Shown here piece after piece: positions 51,779 to 59,001 of a stretch of 64,000 nucleotides of DNA. Source of the stretch: an uncultured Dehalococcoidia bacterium (GTDB lineage: Bacteria > Chloroflexota > Dehalococcoidia > Lucifugimonadales > UBA3495); assembly GCA_951812625.1 (NCBI GenBank), contig CATOSP010000003.1, positions 181,335 through 245,334 on the forward strand. The letters are read 5' to 3'. The notes under the pieces were generated by a model. That model searched no databases. It was not told the origin of the DNA and worked only from the letters and a program-made list of their open reading frames with translations. How positions within the stretch are numbered: the stretch's first letter is position 1; each line of letters opens with the position of its first letter. Made by a program: the position numbers and the translations under genes.

Positions 51779-52855
51779 TCAGTCAACCGCAGAGAGTGCA
51801 AGTCCACTCGGAGCCCAATGCTCTCTCGAATCTCTCCGGTCTACGATATGCTCGTTGGTTGGCCCTGTTCCGACCAAAACTACCGGTACGCTAGTCTGGG
51901 ACTCCAGTTCGTTGACGAACCGACGGGCGCAGTCTGTCAGATCTGACCAGTCTGATACGCCATAATTGTCATAGTTAATGTAGTCGACACCGTGCAACGC
52001 AATCTGCGTCGGCGCGTTCGCGAATACCGCTTGTTCCACCACGTCCCAGTCAAAACTCGCTACGCGCCGCAATCGCTTGGTTGTGGTCGTAAATTCCGCA
52101 ATTGGGTGAGGATAGCCGCTCTCCCGTTGGACGTCCTCCCAAGTGGTTTCACCCGGCAATGGTCCGGAATTCCCGGCTACTCGAATCGGATACGTCCGAA
52201 TCGCCATTATTACTTCGTAGTCCCGGACGCCAAGGCCTACTTCACCCAAGAAACTGTGCGCGGTAGTGTCCCGAGCGGTTCGGTAGGGCCACTCCTCTGC
52301 GTGGTAGAGGGACAGCCCGAAGCCCTGGGTTCCTTCGACTACGATTGACTTGTCCTGGCAGATGGCTGATGCCAATTCATCCCGCACTGATGTAACGAAA
52401 GGAACAAGGGCTGGATGATCCTTGGCAGGCCGGAAGTTGGGCTCTCTGAGCGCCCTGCGGCTAACTGCCGAACCAACGCCAGTTGCAGTAGAACCCAAGC
52501 GCCCATTGAGCTCCATGGACCTCTCGTAATCCAAGTCCACCTGTTCAATGACTCCGGCATTTCCATCGATACCAATGCGTTCCGGTGTTAAACCACAGGC
52601 ATCGATTTCCCGGAGGAAAACATCTGGGTTTACCAATGCCCCCGCCGCGATCAGGAGGCGCGTGTTTGGGTTGACGAATCCGGCAGGTACCTGGCGCAAC
52701 TGATATCGCTGGCCTTCAGCGTAGACAGTATGGCCCGAATTCGGACCACCGCAACGAACCATGTAGTCCACGTTGTCGGTGACGGCCAAATGGGCGCAGA
52801 TTTTCCCCTTCCCCTCCGACCCGAACTGTCCTCCGACGACTACGGTGACAGCCAT
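51779..52855 (-). CDS. Short PurA/PurZ-like adenylosuccinate synthetase
   Basis: 358 residues, about 70 shorter than standard PurA; AGGAGGT precedes ATG 52855. P-loop-like GGQFGSEGKGK puts Ser13 where PurA has its general-base Asp (GDEGKGK). His42 (GGPNSGHT) is kept, as are GSTATGVGSA, EGTQGFGLSLYH, the aspartate-binding TTTTKRLRRV and the base-binding GTGP. The segment RTYPIRVAGNSGPLPGE replaces KAYxTRVGxGPFPTE. Phage PurZ, which uses dGMP to make 2-aminoadenine nucleotides, is similarly short and lacks that Asp (from memory). The product is therefore more likely a modified purine nucleotide than housekeeping AMP precursor. First gene of an AT-richer three-gene operon. Confidence 0.9.
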   Translation of the reverse strand: MAVTVVVGGQFGSEGKGKICAHLAVTDNVDYMVRCGGPNSGHTVYAEGQRYQLRQVPAGFVNPNTRLLIAAGALVNPDVFLREIDACGLTPERIGIDGNAGVIEQVDLDYERSMELNGRLGSTATGVGSAVSRRALREPNFRPAKDHPALVPFVTSVRDELASAICQDKSIVVEGTQGFGLSLYHAEEWPYRTARDTTAHSFLGEVGLGVRDYEVIMAIRTYPIRVAGNSGPLPGETTWEDVQRESGYPHPIAEFTTTTKRLRRVASFDWDVVEQAVFANAPTQIALHGVDYINYDNYGVSDWSDLTDCARRFVNELESQTSVPVVLVGTGPTNEHIVDRRDSREHWAPSGLALSAVD

Positions 52856-53009
52856 GGATTACCTCCTCTGCGGGTTCCGTGTAGGGAGTCGTACTGCCAT
52901 TGCCTGATGGCAAAAGCGGCGACTTAACATAAATATCAGTCCATGTCAAGCGATTATAGAACGTTTTATCAAGCTTTTCGGGCGACATTGTCGCACCACG
53001 TGCAATACA
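52856..53009 (-). promoter_or_regulatory. Divergent promoter region of the PurZ-like operon
   Basis: 154 bases between divergent genes. On the minus strand a TTGACA (52944-52949) is followed 17 bases later by TAAGTC, a weak -10; a TATAAT (52953-52958) also lies here without a good -35. The AGGAGGT ribosome site of the PurZ-like gene is at the left end. Confidence 0.35.
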
Positions 53010-54275
53010 ATGCAACTAATGTCTGCAGAAGAGGAAATACGCCGCCGGATTGCCGAGAAGGGTCCCATTACCTTCGGCGAGTTCATGGAGGTGGCGCTCT
53101 ATTGGCCCGGGGGCGGGTACTACACTTCCTCCGGGAACGCGGATCCTCTACGTGGCGGAGGGCCGGAGCAGCCGCAAGGGATCCAGGTTTCAGAGGAACG
53201 GATCGGGGCGTCGGGGGACTATTTCACCAGCCCGTTGGCGCATCCGGCGTTCGGGGCGCTGATTGCGGTGCAGCTTTACCAGATGTGGCGGATTTTGGAC
53301 TGTCCCGGCGTGTTCACCGTGCTGGAACCGGGAGCCGGTGACGGCCTGCTGTGCCGGGACGTGCTGGAATACGCCGGGGAGGTTTCCCGCGATTTCAGGG
53401 ACAGCTTGCGCTACTTCTGCATCGACAGGAGGTCTGGAGCGGGACACGAGCGAGGGCTGGCCGGGGCCCACAGGATTGTGGCCGACACCCTACCTCTTCG
53501 GGGTGTGGTGGGCTGCATACTGTCCAATGAACTGCTCGACGCCTTCCCGGTGCGACAGGTGGTCATGCAGCCGGAAGGGCTCCGGGAGGTGTACGTCGAC
53601 CAGGTGGGCGGCCTGCTGATCGCGTGTACCGACTACACATTCGATGTTGGGCCGGTCTCCAGGTTGACGGACCTCGACTTCGTGCCAGCGGAAGGGCAGA
53701 CCCTGGAAATCAACGTGGACCTGGCGTCGTGGACATTCGGGGTGTCACGGGCGCTGGAGCGGGGGTTTGTGCTGACCGTCGATTACGGACGGAGCGCGAG
53801 GGAGCTATATTCGGTGGAGGAACGTTTCCGGGGAACGCTGACCACATTCTACCGGCACGTGCAGACCGACAGCCCCCTGGAACGCATCGGACGCCAGGAC
53901 ATGACCTCACAGGTGGACTTCACGTCGGTGGTCCGGTTGGGAAAACGCGCGGGGCTGGATTTCCTGGACATCACGGACCAGCGTTCATTCCTTGGCAACC
54001 TGGGCATGGGACACATGCTGGAACGCCTCCGCTCTGCGGTCACGGACCGGATGGAGTTTGCAGACAACCGCCGGGGGATGCAGGAACTTGTCAGTCCCGA
54101 CGGCCTGGGAGACTTCAAGGTGCTGGCCCAGGGCAAGAACGTGGGCGGCGCAAGCCTGTGGGGGTTCGAGCCGTCGGATGAGGCCAGGAAGTTGGTTGCT
54201 GGCCTGCCGACACCAGTACTGACGGAGCGGCACCTGAACTTGCGGCAGGGACTCAACCCCGGCTGGCAGGGTTAG
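53010..54275 (+). CDS. MidA/NDUFAF7-type SAM-dependent methyltransferase
   Basis: 421 residues from ATG 53010 (53019 also possible; no clear ribosome site). Family marks: GPITFGEFMEVALYWPGGGYYTS, GDYFTSPLAHPAFG, SAM motif VLEPGAGDGLLCRDVL, and CILSNELLDAFPVRQV. The family methylates protein arginine in respiratory complex assembly or remains undefined in bacteria. Residues 44-61 (ADPLRGGGPEQPQGIQV region) are extra relative to what I recall of the family and correspond exactly to a palindromic DNA element also found ahead of the citrate synthase gene. Confidence 0.88.
   Translation: MQLMSAEEEIRRRIAEKGPITFGEFMEVALYWPGGGYYTSSGNADPLRGGGPEQPQGIQVSEERIGASGDYFTSPLAHPAFGALIAVQLYQMWRILDCPGVFTVLEPGAGDGLLCRDVLEYAGEVSRDFRDSLRYFCIDRRSGAGHERGLAGAHRIVADTLPLRGVVGCILSNELLDAFPVRQVVMQPEGLREVYVDQVGGLLIACTDYTFDVGPVSRLTDLDFVPAEGQTLEINVDLASWTFGVSRALERGFVLTVDYGRSARELYSVEERFRGTLTTFYRHVQTDSPLERIGRQDMTSQVDFTSVVRLGKRAGLDFLDITDQRSFLGNLGMGHMLERLRSAVTDRMEFADNRRGMQELVSPDGLGDFKVLAQGKNVGGASLWGFEPSDEARKLVAGLPTPVLTERHLNLRQGLNPGWQG
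53141..53190 (+). repeat. Palindromic element inside the MidA-type gene (copy B)
   Basis: GGATCCTCTACG...AAGGGATCC: arms GGATCC at 53141-53146 and 53179-53184. Most of its bases match the element at 48883-48930. It is translated in frame as a Gly/Pro/Gln-rich insert of about 17 residues between YYTSSGN and GASGDYFTSP. Confidence 0.7.
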
Positions 54276-54359
54276 ACCTGTGGGCGTGGGGCAGGAATGA
54301 TTGAGGCTGACGGGCAGGTTGCATCGCCAGCCTCGGGCCGCTGACCAATACGTCTTATT

Positions 54360-54926
54360 CTAACCCGCCAGGTCTATCCGGGTGGCTACGGGCTTCATGC
54401 TTTCGACCACGAATGCTATGTGCTCGTCCAGGTCTATGCCCAGCTCTTCCGCGCCCTTCAGCAGGTCGTCCCGGTTCACGTCCTTGGCGAAGCCCTTGTC
54501 GCGCATCTTGCGGCGCACCGACCGTGGGGTCACATCGTCAAGGCTCTTGGAGGGGCGCACCAAGGCAACGGCGCGGACGAACCCTGAAAGCTCGTCCACC
54601 GCGAACAGGGTGTGCTCCATCAGCGATTCCCTGGGGATGCCGGTGTGATCGCCGTGGGTCAGAACGGCGCGGATGATGTCGTCGGGGTAGCCGTGGTCGC
54701 GGAGGATTTGCGCGCCATAGTTGGGGTGGTCCTCCGGCGTCGGGCAGATTTCCCAGTCGAAATCGTGTAGCAGACCCGCGATAGCCCAACGGTCCTCGTC
54801 CTCGCCGAACTTCCGGGCGTAGCCGCGCATGGACGCTTCGACGCTGTAGAGGTGCTTCATCAGCATCTCCGTCTTGACGTGGTTGTGCAGAAATTCTATG
54901 GTCTGGTCTCTATCCATCACGTCCAC
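54360..54926 (-). CDS. HD-domain (HDIG-type) hydrolase
   Basis: 188 residues. GTG 54926 is used since GGAGGAG lies about 9 bases upstream; ATG 54917 is the alternative. HD motif residues: HLYSVEASMRGYA (first His), GLLHDFDWEICP (His-Asp), VLTHGDHTG (His) and FAVDELSGFVRA (Asp). A metal-dependent phosphohydrolase of nucleotides or another phosphoester; this compact HD protein is common in Chloroflexota and Firmicutes. Its start overlaps the end of the tRNA methyltransferase gene by 17 bases, so they are co-translated. Confidence 0.9.
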   Translation of the reverse strand: MDVMDRDQTIEFLHNHVKTEMLMKHLYSVEASMRGYARKFGEDEDRWAIAGLLHDFDWEICPTPEDHPNYGAQILRDHGYPDDIIRAVLTHGDHTGIPRESLMEHTLFAVDELSGFVRAVALVRPSKSLDDVTPRSVRRKMRDKGFAKDVNRDDLLKGAEELGIDLDEHIAFVVESMKPVATRIDLAG

Positions 54927-55800
54927 TGGTATTCTCCTCCTCTACGCCATCAGGCATGGGATCGGCAGCAGGGCCGTCGGCAGCGGGCCGTGTCCGGCGT
55001 GGTTCGCAGCGGACAGCCGTGGTCAGGAAACCGCTGTGGGCTACCATGCGGTGGGCCGGCCGGACGCTACGGTCGGTGACGTGCCAGGGCCGGAGCAGGG
55101 TTTCCACTGTTTCGATCATCTGGAAGCGGGCGTCTTCCTCCAGCGCCAGGGTCAGCCGGTGCACCTGGAGAATGGTGGGCAGGAAGCTCAGGACGATGCC
55201 TCCCATCACCAGGGCGTCTCCCACGGTACCGACCGTCTCCCACGGCTCCGGCACGTCCAGCACCACCCGGTCCACGCCGCGCTCGGATATGCCCTCGTAA
55301 ATGTTGCCCACCTTGATGGTGAGCCGGGAGGTGTCGCCAACGACCTTCTCGATGTTGGCCGTGGCGCGGGGAAGCACCGATTCTTCGATTTCGTAGGTGA
55401 TGACCTTCCCTTCGTGGCCGACGGCCCGCAGCAGGGCGGCAGTCAACGATCCGGAGCCGAGGCCGCCTTCGATGACCGTCGCGCCGGGGAAGATGTCGGC
55501 CAGGGTGACGATGTTGCCCAGGTCCTTGGGGTAGACAATCTGGGGGCCGCGTGGCATCTCCCGGACGTAGTCGCCCAGTGTGGGGCGCACGGCCAGCAGG
55601 GTGTGGCCCCTGTCGGTGCGGTACCAGCCGCCGACGGTGTGGCCGATCAGGTCGGTGTGGGGCAGACGCCCCTGGTGGCTGTGGAACGTCTGGCCTTCGG
55701 ACAGGGTCAAAAGGTGGCGACGGCCCTTGCGGTCTTGCAGCAGCGCCAGGTCGCCTTCATTGAACAGGTTTTTGTCGAACAGGTCCTTGTCCGGGGCCAC
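54910..55800 (-). CDS. trmI: tRNA (adenine-N1)-methyltransferase, TrmI-like
   Basis: 296 residues from GTG 55800 behind AAGGAA. N-terminal beta domain (about 1-75) then a Rossmann methyltransferase with SAM loop EGGLGSGSLTAALLRAVG (111-128) and VVLDVPEPW as the catalytic-strand motif. Methylates A58 in the T-loop of tRNA as a tetramer. The C-terminal tail (about 265-296) is basic then acidic and disordered. Downstream partner is the HD protein. Confidence 0.92.
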   Translation of the reverse strand: MAPDKDLFDKNLFNEGDLALLQDRKGRRHLLTLSEGQTFHSHQGRLPHTDLIGHTVGGWYRTDRGHTLLAVRPTLGDYVREMPRGPQIVYPKDLGNIVTLADIFPGATVIEGGLGSGSLTAALLRAVGHEGKVITYEIEESVLPRATANIEKVVGDTSRLTIKVGNIYEGISERGVDRVVLDVPEPWETVGTVGDALVMGGIVLSFLPTILQVHRLTLALEEDARFQMIETVETLLRPWHVTDRSVRPAHRMVAHSGFLTTAVRCEPRRTRPAADGPAADPMPDGVEEENTSGRDG

Positions 55801-55927
55801 GTGCCGTTCCTTTTCCGCAGCTGTAGCGGGGTTGTTCCGTAGCGCGGATCACCGGCTATTGTACGTCATTTTCCCGCGACCTGCCGGGCTTTGCGCGTAC
55901 GGGGCTGTTGCGCTAAAGTGGAGGCAG

Positions 55928-56326
55928 ATGAGACGACGGCTGTTTACCCTGGAAGAGGCCAACGCGGAGCTGCCCTGGCTGACTGAGACCTTCGCCGGTC
56001 TGATGCCGGTGCGGGACGAGTTGGCCGTGCGGCAGCAGGAGCTTCTGACGTTGCTGCGGGAACGCCGGGGCAACGGCGCGACCAGCCGGGAGACGGAGCG
56101 GCGCGATCTCCAGCGCACGGTTGACCGGCTGACCCAGGAGCTCCAGGGGAAGCTGAGGGAGATTGGGGAGAGGGGGATCATAGTCAGGGACCTGACGAGT
56201 TGGCTGGTGGACTTTCCTTCGGAGCGCGAGGGCCGGGAGATTTACCTCTGCTGGATTCGCGGGGAGGAGACCATCGGGTTCTGGCACGAGACAGACGCCG
56301 GGTACAGTTCCCGCCAGCCGTTGTAG
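55928..56326 (+). CDS. DUF2203 family protein
   Basis: 132 residues from ATG 55928 (GGAGG just upstream); the longer open frame to 55580 is antisense to trmI. Recognisable pattern: RLFTLEEANAELPWL, a long helix, then GIIVRDLTSWLVDFPSEREGREIYLCWIRGEETIGFWHETDAGYSSRQPL. Conserved across many phyla, function unknown; may be a small intracellular regulator. Divergent from trmI. Confidence 0.9.
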   Translation: MRRRLFTLEEANAELPWLTETFAGLMPVRDELAVRQQELLTLLRERRGNGATSRETERRDLQRTVDRLTQELQGKLREIGERGIIVRDLTSWLVDFPSEREGREIYLCWIRGEETIGFWHETDAGYSSRQPL

Positions 56327-56445
56327 GGGCCGGTTCCGGCCATTTTCGCCGCGGGTGCGGCGGGAAGGTGGCATTTCCGGTCAGGCCGGGCTATGATTAT
56401 GTCGACTAATGACTGAGCGCAATTCAACCTGAGGAGGAGAAGGTC

Positions 56446-57429
56446 ATGGCAGCAGGCTATACTGTTTGCATCGGGACCGTCGGCGGCGGTCTGTCGCGGA
56501 CCACAGACGGCGGGGCCACCTGGGACCGTATCCGGGACCCCCTGCCCTCTGAGTGCAACGTGCGGGCGCTGGCGGTGTACCCGGACGACCCGCACCGCGT
56601 CATCGCAGGCACTGACGTAGGCATATACCGCAGCGACGACGGGGCGACGACCTGGGACAAGCTGGACTCGCCCATGGACGACCTGCAAATCTGGTCGGTG
56701 GCCGTGGACCCCTCGGACTCGGAGACGATTTTCGCCGGCACCAGGCCCAACGCCTACCGCTCCCGGGACGGGGGCAAGACGTGGGACCACCTGGAGATGG
56801 GCCTGACCATTCCATGTCCCGTGGGGATTCCCCGGACGACCAACATGATTGTTGACCCCCGCGATAACCGCACGGTCTGGGCGGGCATTGAGGTCGACGG
56901 GGTGTACAAGAGCCTGGACGGCGGAGATTCATGGGTGCATCTGCCGGACCTGGGGCCGGACCCGTTCCACGGGGACATTCACGGGATGACCCTGAAGGCA
57001 GGGCCGACCACTTCCATCTACTGCACCAGCCCATTCGGCATCGCCACCAGCACTGACGAGGGCGAGAGCTGGGACTATCACTACTTCCCCAAGTTCAACG
57101 AGAACGATACCCGCTCCTACTGCCGGGGAATGGTGATCAAGGCGGACGACCCCAACGTGATGTTTGTGGGCAACGGAGACTCAATTCCCGGCTTTACCGG
57201 GGCCATCCAGCGCACCAGCGACGGCGGCCAGACTTGGGAATCGGCCGCGCTGCCCCAGGAGCCGAACTCGGTGGTCTACTGGTTCGGCACCCACGCCGCG
57301 GTACCCAACGTTATCGCCGCGGCCAGCCTCTACGGGTACGTGTACCTGAGCACCGACGGCGGCGATTCCTGGCAGAAGCTGAAGAAGGAGTTCGGGGAGA
57401 TCCGCAGCGTGGCGGTGATGCCTAACTAG
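56446..57429 (+). CDS. BNR/Asp-box beta-propeller (sialidase-like fold) protein
   Basis: 327 residues; GAGGAGGAG precedes ATG 56446. Multiple Asp-box repeats of the S-x-D-x-G-x-T-W type: RTTDGGATW, RSDDGATTW, RSRDGGKTW, KSLDGGDSW, TSTDEGESW, RTSDGGQTW, LSTDGGDSW. No signal peptide, so cytoplasmic. No sialidase catalytic triad is apparent; it likely serves as a binding or scaffold propeller. Strong terminator follows. Confidence 0.92.
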   Translation: MAAGYTVCIGTVGGGLSRTTDGGATWDRIRDPLPSECNVRALAVYPDDPHRVIAGTDVGIYRSDDGATTWDKLDSPMDDLQIWSVAVDPSDSETIFAGTRPNAYRSRDGGKTWDHLEMGLTIPCPVGIPRTTNMIVDPRDNRTVWAGIEVDGVYKSLDGGDSWVHLPDLGPDPFHGDIHGMTLKAGPTTSIYCTSPFGIATSTDEGESWDYHYFPKFNENDTRSYCRGMVIKADDPNVMFVGNGDSIPGFTGAIQRTSDGGQTWESAALPQEPNSVVYWFGTHAAVPNVIAAASLYGYVYLSTDGGDSWQKLKKEFGEIRSVAVMPN

Positions 57430-57468
57430 GGCTCGGACGCGGGTTTTCCGGCCCAGTCCCCAGGCGTT

Positions 57469-57498
57469 GCAGACGGCCTGCTACGGCAGGCCGTCTGC
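57469..57498. terminator. Bidirectional terminator
   Basis: 13-bp perfect stem (arms 57469-57481 and 57486-57498), TACG tetraloop, followed by GTTTCTCT. Between the BNR gene (+) and the 57510-57950 gene (-). Confidence 0.88.
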
Positions 57499-57509
57499 GT
57501 TTCTCTGAA

Positions 57510-57950
57510 TCAAATTCCGGGAGCGGGTCCCAGAATCACTAGCACGGGAACCTCAAACGGCTTTCCCCATTCCCCGTCGGCAGTCTTGCAATCGAGCAGG
57601 AACCTGTAAGTTCCCGCCGACGATACGGGGAGTCCCGAGAAGTTGAACCATACCCGGTAGGCACCGAAATCCTCCAAGTTGACCTCAACATCCGCCCGCC
57701 GGTGCTCGAGACCGTCGGGGCTGATTATGGTGACCCTTGCATTGCCACGTTCCTGTAACGACGGGGCAGAGCGGGCTATCGAGGCCAGTAGCCGGAACTG
57801 GTAAGGGATCATTCCGGCCACCTCTCCGGGTTCTGACTCTGGCGGAGCGGCTAGGAAGCGCATCTCGTCTATGACATTGAACACGGATAGCATGTTCGTG
57901 GTTTTGTCCTGTACGAAACCTTCGCACAAGAGTGCCCATACTACTTTCAT
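57510..57950 (-). CDS. Hypothetical protein (DUF6941-like), last gene of an overlapping string
   Basis: 146 residues from ATG 57950 with AGGAGGT 4-9 bases upstream. Opens MKVVWALLCEGFVQDKTTNM and LSVFNVIDEMRF, then an immunoglobulin-like beta fold (VNLEDFGAYRVWFNFSGLPVSSAGTYRFLLDC). I recall this pattern as DUF6941. ATGA overlap couples it to the preceding gene. Function unknown. Confidence 0.75.
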   Translation of the reverse strand: MKVVWALLCEGFVQDKTTNMLSVFNVIDEMRFLAAPPESEPGEVAGMIPYQFRLLASIARSAPSLQERGNARVTIISPDGLEHRRADVEVNLEDFGAYRVWFNFSGLPVSSAGTYRFLLDCKTADGEWGKPFEVPVLVILGPAPGI

Positions 57951-58489
57951 GCACCTCCTCGACCGCCAGCAGCCATCGTCGGCATGGCGGGCTCGGCGAG
58001 AACCTTTCCCGCGCCGCTGGCAAGGGGGCATGGGTTGAAAACCCACCCGCCGGTGCCGCTTGCCACTGCCGGTTCAGTAGCACCATTTTGACCCGTCATC
58101 ATGTCTCCGGCTGAAGCGGACGCCGACGGCGGGAGCAAGACTAGGCGCGCCACTTTCCATGCGTAAAAGCAATTGGGAGCGCCAACCACACAGAGCGCTC
58201 CAATGTTCGCATAGCTTGGCCGTACTAGAGACAGCAGCCACAGGCAGACTGCAAGAGCGGTGTCCCCGGGATTTTCGTATTGGGTGTCTATCTCTCGCCG
58301 CGAAAGCTCGCAGACATGCTCCAATACGGTCTCCAGCGCCTTTTCCGACGACTGCATGGCCTGGCTCATGGCCGCGACCGCCGGTTCCTCCCGCACCGAT
58401 CTCATAAACAGCGAGAAGCTGCTGACCACGTTGAGCCGCACGTCGAAATCGATGCTTTCTATCTCGTCAATGGCGTCGCTCCACTCCAT
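57947..58489 (-). CDS. Hypothetical protein with central hydrophobic segment
   Basis: 180 residues from ATG 58489, which lies 23 bases inside the upstream gene. Helical N-terminal half (DVRLNVVSSFSLFMRSVREE, SEKALETVLEHVCELSRREI), then a hydrophobic stretch of about 45 residues (TALAVCLWLLSLVRP...) that could span the membrane once or twice, and a low-complexity Ala/Gly-rich tail. No family recognised. Confidence 0.65.
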   Translation of the reverse strand: MEWSDAIDEIESIDFDVRLNVVSSFSLFMRSVREEPAVAAMSQAMQSSEKALETVLEHVCELSRREIDTQYENPGDTALAVCLWLLSLVRPSYANIGALCVVGAPNCFYAWKVARLVLLPPSASASAGDMMTGQNGATEPAVASGTGGWVFNPCPLASGAGKVLAEPAMPTMAAGGRGGA

Positions 58490-58991
58490 ATCTGTCCGTC
58501 CAAAACTCGGCTGGAACCCCCAGATGAGGATTAACGTCGTGCATATTGTGGATAAACTCGCCGTCAGCCCCCCATTGGCTCAGCACGATAACATCCCTGG
58601 AATTGTTCACCCAGTATGGTCCGATTTGCCAGATTATGCCGACATGGGAAAATTCGCCATCGTTCCCACGATAAACCACCAAATCGCCCCTGTCTATCTC
58701 GGACTCGCCGACCTGAGCGTATCCGTCATCGTGCAGAATCATCTCCAAGTGTTCCAGTCCAATGCGCGTCCGCCGGGATGCAAAGACCATTCCCATACAG
58801 TTGTACACGCTCCGCAGCGACCTCACGGCGATTGATAGATGGCTTGCTCGGTGCATCTCCAGTGCGGCTTCCATTTCCTGCCGGGTCCGCTGCGTTCGCT
58901 GTTCGTTGGGAATGTCGCGGCCCTGTTTGGTCGCAAGCGGAATACCGGGTGGAACGAGATAATTCGTCCCGGAAGCGTCAAACAAGACCAA
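58467..58991 (-). CDS. Papain-like/CHAP-type cysteine peptidase-fold protein
   Basis: 174 residues from TTG 58991, only 10 bases after the aldehyde dehydrogenase stop, with AGGGGA spanning that stop. The pattern YNCMGMVFASRR (Cys nucleophile), GDLVVYRGNDGEFSHVGII (His) and LSQWGADGEFIHNMHDV matches small NlpC/P60-like or CHAP-like enzymes. No signal peptide, so its target would be intracellular. It leads a chain of three overlapping genes of unknown purpose. Confidence 0.7.
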   Translation of the reverse strand: MVLFDASGTNYLVPPGIPLATKQGRDIPNEQRTQRTRQEMEAALEMHRASHLSIAVRSLRSVYNCMGMVFASRRTRIGLEHLEMILHDDGYAQVGESEIDRGDLVVYRGNDGEFSHVGIIWQIGPYWVNNSRDVIVLSQWGADGEFIHNMHDVNPHLGVPAEFWTDRYGVERRH

Positions 58992-59001
58992 ACTCCGTCC
59001 C

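Noticed and set aside
54360..54926. HD-domain gene considered as a DatZ (dATPase) partner of the PurZ-like enzyme
   Set aside because: It overlaps trmI on a separate housekeeping transcript and resembles a common HDIG protein, not the phage DatZ type.
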